Below are positions 60,407 to 64,000 of a DNA stretch of 64,000 nucleotides, one piece after another; the stretch's first letter is position 1; each line of letters starts with the position of its first letter. The notes below the pieces were generated by a model, which saw only the letters and a program-made list of their open reading frames with translations, had not been told where the DNA came from and did not search any database. Made by a program: the position numbers and the translations under genes. Location of the stretch: the NCBI RefSeq assembly GCF_008107625.1, contig NZ_SDKK01000007.1, forward strand, positions 90,099 to 154,098, read 5' to 3'. This stretch comes from Zoogloea oleivorans. Lineage in GTDB: Bacteria > Pseudomonadota > Gammaproteobacteria > Burkholderiales > Rhodocyclaceae.

Positions 60407-62295
60407 ACGACATCGTCCCCCCGGGCCTTGCCGAGCCGGAGGGCGACCCCTTCCTGCTCGCCGCCGCCGCACCGCCGCCGGCACCACAGGCTTTTCCCGA
60501 ACCGCTGGCCGTGATCCGCATCACCGCCGCCAGTGCGCGCGCCTTCACCCTCAAGGCCGGCCAGTTTTTGCAGGTTATCGACGTGGAAGGCCGCCAGTGT
60601 TCTGACCTGCTGGCCTTCGACGCCGCCGCGCTGGCCACTGGCGAAGAATGGGGCCTCGACCCCACCGTGACGCGCACCCTTGCCGGCGCCGCCTACCCGC
60701 AGCCGGGCCTGCACGCCAAGTACTTCGACGCGCGCATGCAGCCGCTGCTCGAAACCGTGCAGGACACCGTCGGCCGCCACGACGCCTTCGCACTGGCGTG
60801 CACCGCCAAGTATTACGAAGACGCCGGCTTTCCCGGCCACGCCAATTGCAGCGACAACTTCAACGCCGTGCTGGCGCCCCTCGGCATTCGTCCGCGGGCC
60901 GGCTGGCCGGCCATCAACTTCTTCTACAACACCTTCATCCAGCCCTGCGGCACCCTCGGCTTTGCCGAACCCTGGTCGAAACCCGGCGACTACGTGCTGC
61001 TCAAGGCCATGAAGGATCTGGTGGTGGCCGTATCGTCCTGCGCCGACGACATCGACCCCGCCAACGCCTGGCAGCCCACCGACATCGAGGCGCGCATCTA
61101 TGACGCCGCCCATTCCTTCCCCCGCGCGATGGCCCACCGCATGACGCCCGACTCCCCTGCCCGCCTGACCCGCCCGACCGCCTTCGCCCCGGTCACCGAA
61201 ACCCTCACCCGCGACTTCATCGACTACAAAGGCTTCTGGCTGCCACGCAGTTTCGTCGGCCACGGCACCCTGGCCGAATACTGGGCCTGCCGCGAGAAAG
61301 TGGCGGTCATGGATCTGTCGGCCCTGCGCAAATTCGATGTGTCCGGGCCTGATGCCGAAGCCCTGCTGCAAAAAGTGCAGACCCGCGACCTGCGCAAACT
61401 TGCCGTCGGGCAGATCGTCTACACCGCCGTATGCCACGCCCACGGCGGCATGATGGACGACGGCACCGTCTTTCGCATGAGCCGCGACGTCTTCCGCTTC
61501 GTCTGCGGCGAAGACACCACCGGCCTGTGGCTCAAGGAACAAGCCGCCGCCGGCAACTTCGACGTGCATATCCGCGACACCACCGACGCCCTGCACAACC
61601 TGGCCGTGCAAGGCCCCAAGAGCCGCGAACTGCTGAACAAGATCCTGTGGACCGCCCCGGTTCAGCCAACAATCAGCGAACTCGGCTGGTTCCGCTTCAC
61701 CGCCGCACGCCTCGGCGGCCCCACCGGCATCCCGCTCGTCGTATCACGCACCGGCTACACCGGCGAACTGGGCTATGAACTGTGGTGCGCCCCCAAGGAC
61801 GGCCCGGCCGTATGGACGGCGGTGATGGAAGCCGGCGCCACCCCGCTCGGCTTCGACGCCCTCGACATGCTGCGCATCGAAGCCGGCCTGGCCTTTGCCG
61901 GCCACGAGTTTTGCGACCAGACCGACCCCTTCGAAGCCGGCATCGGCTTCACCGTCGCCCTCTCCAAGCCCGAAGACTTCATCGGCAAAGCCGCCCTCGA
62001 AGAACGCAAGGCCCACCCCCGCCGCAAACTCGTCGGCCTCGCCATCGCCAGCAACGAACCGGCCAGCCACGGCGACGGCATCTACCTCGGCCGCGCCAAA
62101 GTCGGAGAAATCACCAGCACAGTGCGCTCACCGGTCCTCGGCACCCAGATCGCCCTGGCGCGGGTCGATGTCGCCTACTCCCCCCTCGACACCGCCCTGC
62201 AGATCGGCCAACTCGACGGCCACCGCAAACGCCTGGACGCCAAAGTGGTGGCGTTTCCGCACTACGACCCGACCAAGGCGCGCGTGAGGGCTTAA
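60403..62295 (+). CDS. DUF1989-GcvT fusion, TMAO-demethylase-like, THF-dependent
   Basis: This 630-residue protein joins an N-terminal DUF1989 domain (about 30-225, with GRQCSDLLAFD, CSDNFN and SSCADDIDPANAWQPTDIE) to a C-terminal aminomethyltransferase domain (about 265-625, with AVMDLSALRKFDVSGPDA and VSRTGYTGELGYEL). The same pairing occurs in Tdm, which splits trimethylamine N-oxide to dimethylamine and formaldehyde and passes the formaldehyde to tetrahydrofolate. This protein may do likewise, or may catch formaldehyde made by the haem N-demethylase. It ends the cluster; the repeat array starts 18 bases later. Confidence 0.85.
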   Translation: MNDIVPPGLAEPEGDPFLLAAAAPPPAPQAFPEPLAVIRITAASARAFTLKAGQFLQVIDVEGRQCSDLLAFDAAALATGEEWGLDPTVTRTLAGAAYPQPGLHAKYFDARMQPLLETVQDTVGRHDAFALACTAKYYEDAGFPGHANCSDNFNAVLAPLGIRPRAGWPAINFFYNTFIQPCGTLGFAEPWSKPGDYVLLKAMKDLVVAVSSCADDIDPANAWQPTDIEARIYDAAHSFPRAMAHRMTPDSPARLTRPTAFAPVTETLTRDFIDYKGFWLPRSFVGHGTLAEYWACREKVAVMDLSALRKFDVSGPDAEALLQKVQTRDLRKLAVGQIVYTAVCHAHGGMMDDGTVFRMSRDVFRFVCGEDTTGLWLKEQAAAGNFDVHIRDTTDALHNLAVQGPKSRELLNKILWTAPVQPTISELGWFRFTAARLGGPTGIPLVVSRTGYTGELGYELWCAPKDGPAVWTAVMEAGATPLGFDALDMLRIEAGLAFAGHEFCDQTDPFEAGIGFTVALSKPEDFIGKAALEERKAHPRRKLVGLAIASNEPASHGDGIYLGRAKVGEITSTVRSPVLGTQIALARVDVAYSPLDTALQIGQLDGHRKRLDAKVVAFPHYDPTKARVRA

Positions 62296-62313
62296 CTACA
62301 CCCTGCGAAGTCC

Positions 62314-62607
62314 ATGTTGGGCGGTGAACATTCAATGTTGCGGCATGCGCATTGAATGTTCACCGCCCAATGTTCTTTGTTGGCGCGTGCGAGAAGGATG
62401 TTGACGGCTGCATGAAGCAATCTGACCCGGCAATGAAGCATGTTGACGGGTCAACATATCAATCCGATGCGTCGGAACATCAATCCGATAGTCCCGAACG
62501 TTAATCTGATCGATCAGATTGATGTTCGGGACTATCGGAATCCTTCAAAGACGGCGCAATGTTCAATGTTGGGGCCTCAACATTGAATAAAGAGCGGGCA
62601 GATTCCT
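62314..62607. repeat. second 21-bp-period array (AATGTTG/AATCYGA core)
   Basis: Units begin at 62314, 62335, 62356, 62377, 62398, 62419, 62440, 62461, 62482, 62503, 62524, 62545, 62566 and 62587: an exact 21-bp step for at least fourteen units. Cores read ATGTTG, AATCTGA or AATCCGA; spacers are GC-rich and vary. Larger palindromes lie on this grid: a 21-bp perfect stem (62317-62337 with 62350-62370, a 12-base loop) and a two-part stem (62485-62499 with 62524-62538, inner 62503-62511 with 62512-62520). The right end meets an insertion sequence. Confidence 0.85.
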
Positions 62608-64000
62608 GAATCCGTGGCCGCCACTTTCGCGCCTGGCAGGCTGTCCGCATAGCGCCGTGAAATGGGTTTTGAATTGAAACTTGAGCCCGTATTTCGCATG
62701 AAACCGCATCGCCAGACAAAATTGACGCGTGTTTGCACGGCCAAATCCGGGCTTGCGCCGGCTTTCGCTATGGACGGACGAGCGTTCACCTGCCTGGCGG
62801 CATCGAATGGCGACCCACGGGGAAGTGCCTCAGCCGGAGAACTGGAGCAGGGTCTGGTAGTGACGCTCGAACACGGTGAAGGCGGCGCAGCGCTGGCCAA
62901 GGCCCAAGGTCAGACGCCGGGCATGCGTGATGACGCGGGCGGCGACGCCGATGATTTCCTGCATCACGGTCTTCAGGCGCCGCCGCTTGGCGGGGTGGCG
63001 AACCGGGCTGTCGGGCTCGATCAGGGTCGCCTGGCCGATGGCGCGCAGAATGTTGAAGGCCAGCACGGCCAGGGACAGCACCAGATCGTTGGTGGCGAAT
63101 TTGCCCGAAGGCAGGCGCTCCAGGTCCAGATCGGTCTTGAACTCGGAGTGAAACTGCTCATGGGTGCCGTGTGCCTGGTACAGCGCGACGATCTCGGCGA
63201 CGGGCAGTTCAAGGCTGGTGAGCCAGCCTTCGATCTCGAGATCGGGCATCAGTAGGATCTGGCCGTCGCGATCGATCGTGCGCTCAATCAGATGCATCAC
63301 CCGGTGCATCGTGACTTTGGTCCCGGCGAATTTGCGGGTGAGGGGTTCGACAACGTACGTTTCGCGCTTGCCCGCGCGCGGATGCGACCAGACGGTGGCA
63401 GGGTCCGCGGCGAGGCGCTCGTGGAGGGTGGCCACCTTGAAACGGCGCGGGTTCCACTTGACCAGCCAGTCCACCGGCCCCGCTTCGCGCGCGGCGGCCA
63501 GAGCCACGAAGATCGCGGCGCCATCGAAGCCCGAGTCGGCGCGCACCAGGAGCGGCAGCGCCGTCACCGCCCGCGCGCGCGGCAGCAGGCGGCGCAGGAA
63601 ATCCGGCGTCTCCGAGGCCGAATGCTGGGTGCCGGGGCGCAGTTCGAGCCCGAGGCAGTAGCCTTCCTCGGCCAGATAGCCGGCAATCGGCGCATAGCCG
63701 TCGAAGCCCATGTAGGTGCGCCCCACGCCTTCCTTCTTCGTGCCGCTGTTGTCGAGGGTGAAGACATCGAAGTCCAGCGCCAGATGGCCGGTGGAGAGCG
63801 GCGTGAGGGTCGGTTTGGCGCGCGCCAGGAGGCGCTCGTTGGCCTCGTCCAGCGCCCTCAGTGCGCTGTCGCCGGCCTCGCCCAGGGCGTCCATGCGTTG
63901 GCGCAGCGTCGGCGAGGACGGTACCGTCGAGAGGTCCAGCGCATCGCGGAAGAAGGCGTCGCCGCGCAAGGATTCGATGGCGTCAAAGTCGGACTTCCCG
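62605..64000 (-). mobile_element. IS1380-family insertion sequence (partial, runs off window)
   Basis: The element contains the transposase gene and, to its left, about 220 bases without a gene. The outer end is probably near 62605, where a CCTGAATCCG-type terminus would fit the CC-starting inverted repeats of the family; the partner repeat lies beyond 64000, so this boundary is not proven. It abuts the second repeat array, which it may have entered. Confidence 0.7.
62830..64000 (-). CDS. IS1380-family transposase (5' end outside window)
   Basis: The frame is open to the window edge (GKSDFDAIESLRGDAFFRD at the right), so the start codon lies beyond 64000. It shows the DDE-type features of the family: LALDFDVFTLDNSGTKKEGV (first Asp region) and GYDG-like MGFDGYAPI, then LVRADSGFDGAAIF (second Asp), and the later HGTHEQFHSEFKTDL segment with the catalytic Glu region. 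At least 390 residues are visible and no frameshift is seen, so the gene may be intact. Confidence 0.85.
   Translation of the reverse strand, partial: GKSDFDAIESLRGDAFFRDALDLSTVPSSPTLRQRMDALGEAGDSALRALDEANERLLARAKPTLTPLSTGHLALDFDVFTLDNSGTKKEGVGRTYMGFDGYAPIAGYLAEEGYCLGLELRPGTQHSASETPDFLRRLLPRARAVTALPLLVRADSGFDGAAIFVALAAAREAGPVDWLVKWNPRRFKVATLHERLAADPATVWSHPRAGKRETYVVEPLTRKFAGTKVTMHRVMHLIERTIDRDGQILLMPDLEIEGWLTSLELPVAEIVALYQAHGTHEQFHSEFKTDLDLERLPSGKFATNDLVLSLAVLAFNILRAIGQATLIEPDSPVRHPAKRRRLKTVMQEIIGVAARVITHARRLTLGLGQRCAAFTVFERHYQTLLQFSG

Noticed and set aside
63969-64000. TTG at 63969 as the transposase start
   Set aside because: The frame remains open to the window edge and family members have a longer N-terminus, so the true start lies outside the window.

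Overview
The window is GC-rich, densely coding chromosomal DNA. Its gene set is NAD-linked formate dehydrogenase, Cus-type copper/silver efflux, the leucine/isovalerate (Liu) pathway, RecBCD plus SbcCD, cytochrome bd with CydP/CydX/YbgE, and KatG/AhpCF. That combination fits a respiratory, metabolically versatile betaproteobacterium, most likely of the Rhodocyclales (Azospira/Zoogloea/Thauera-like). The taxonomic placement is inference; no rRNA or tRNA gene is present to fix it.

Layout. (1) 1-4703, + strand: fdsB-fdsA-fdsD; fdsG lies to the left, outside the window. (2) 4700-12844, - strand: cusR-cusS-cusC-cusB-cusA, with two copper-box-like palindromes. (3) 12911-14731: a DUF3429 membrane protein, an orphan terminator, a small hypothetical gene, the truncated remnant of a second copy of that gene, and a strictly 21-bp-periodic repeat array. 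(4) 14732-23800, - strand: the Liu operon (liuA-liuB-liuC-liuD-acyl-CoA ligase-liuE). Three of its gaps each hold a pair of REP/BIME palindromes embedded in local tandem duplications. A divergent AraC-type regulator (23940-25004) faces it. (5) 25015-28974: a secreted HExxH protein, a rhodanese/AhpD-like pair under an AT-rich operator-like palindrome, then ahpC-ahpF. (6) 29086-44228, + strand: recC-recB-recD-sbcD-sbcC-MFS, almost all with overlapping stops and starts. (7) 44232-48028, - strand: cydP-cydA-cydB-cydX-ybgE plus a thioredoxin-like periplasmic protein. (8) 48503-53845: katG (+), a Cache-domain chemoreceptor (-) and a TorF-family outer-membrane protein (-). (9) 54019-62295, + strand: a seven-gene cluster built around a heme-dependent oxidative N-demethylase (Dmm/HODM type), with an APC permease, an acyl-CoA-dehydrogenase-like probable flavin monooxygenase, its likely flavin reductase, and a DUF1989-GcvT fusion resembling trimethylamine N-oxide demethylase. 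(10) 62296-64000: a second 21-bp-periodic array, of different sequence, followed by an IS1380-family insertion sequence that runs off the window.

How the parts may work together. The N-demethylase cluster looks like a complete route for importing and demethylating an N-methylated amine, with the released one-carbon unit captured on tetrahydrofolate. Formate made from that unit could be oxidised by the formate dehydrogenase at the left end. AhpCF, KatG and the AhpD/rhodanese pair, together with the bd oxidase, form a peroxide/respiratory-stress neighbourhood. RecBCD and SbcCD form one DNA-end-processing operon. The items most worth follow-up are the seven-gene demethylation cluster, the two 21-bp-period arrays, and the BIME-plus-duplication mosaic inside the liu operon.
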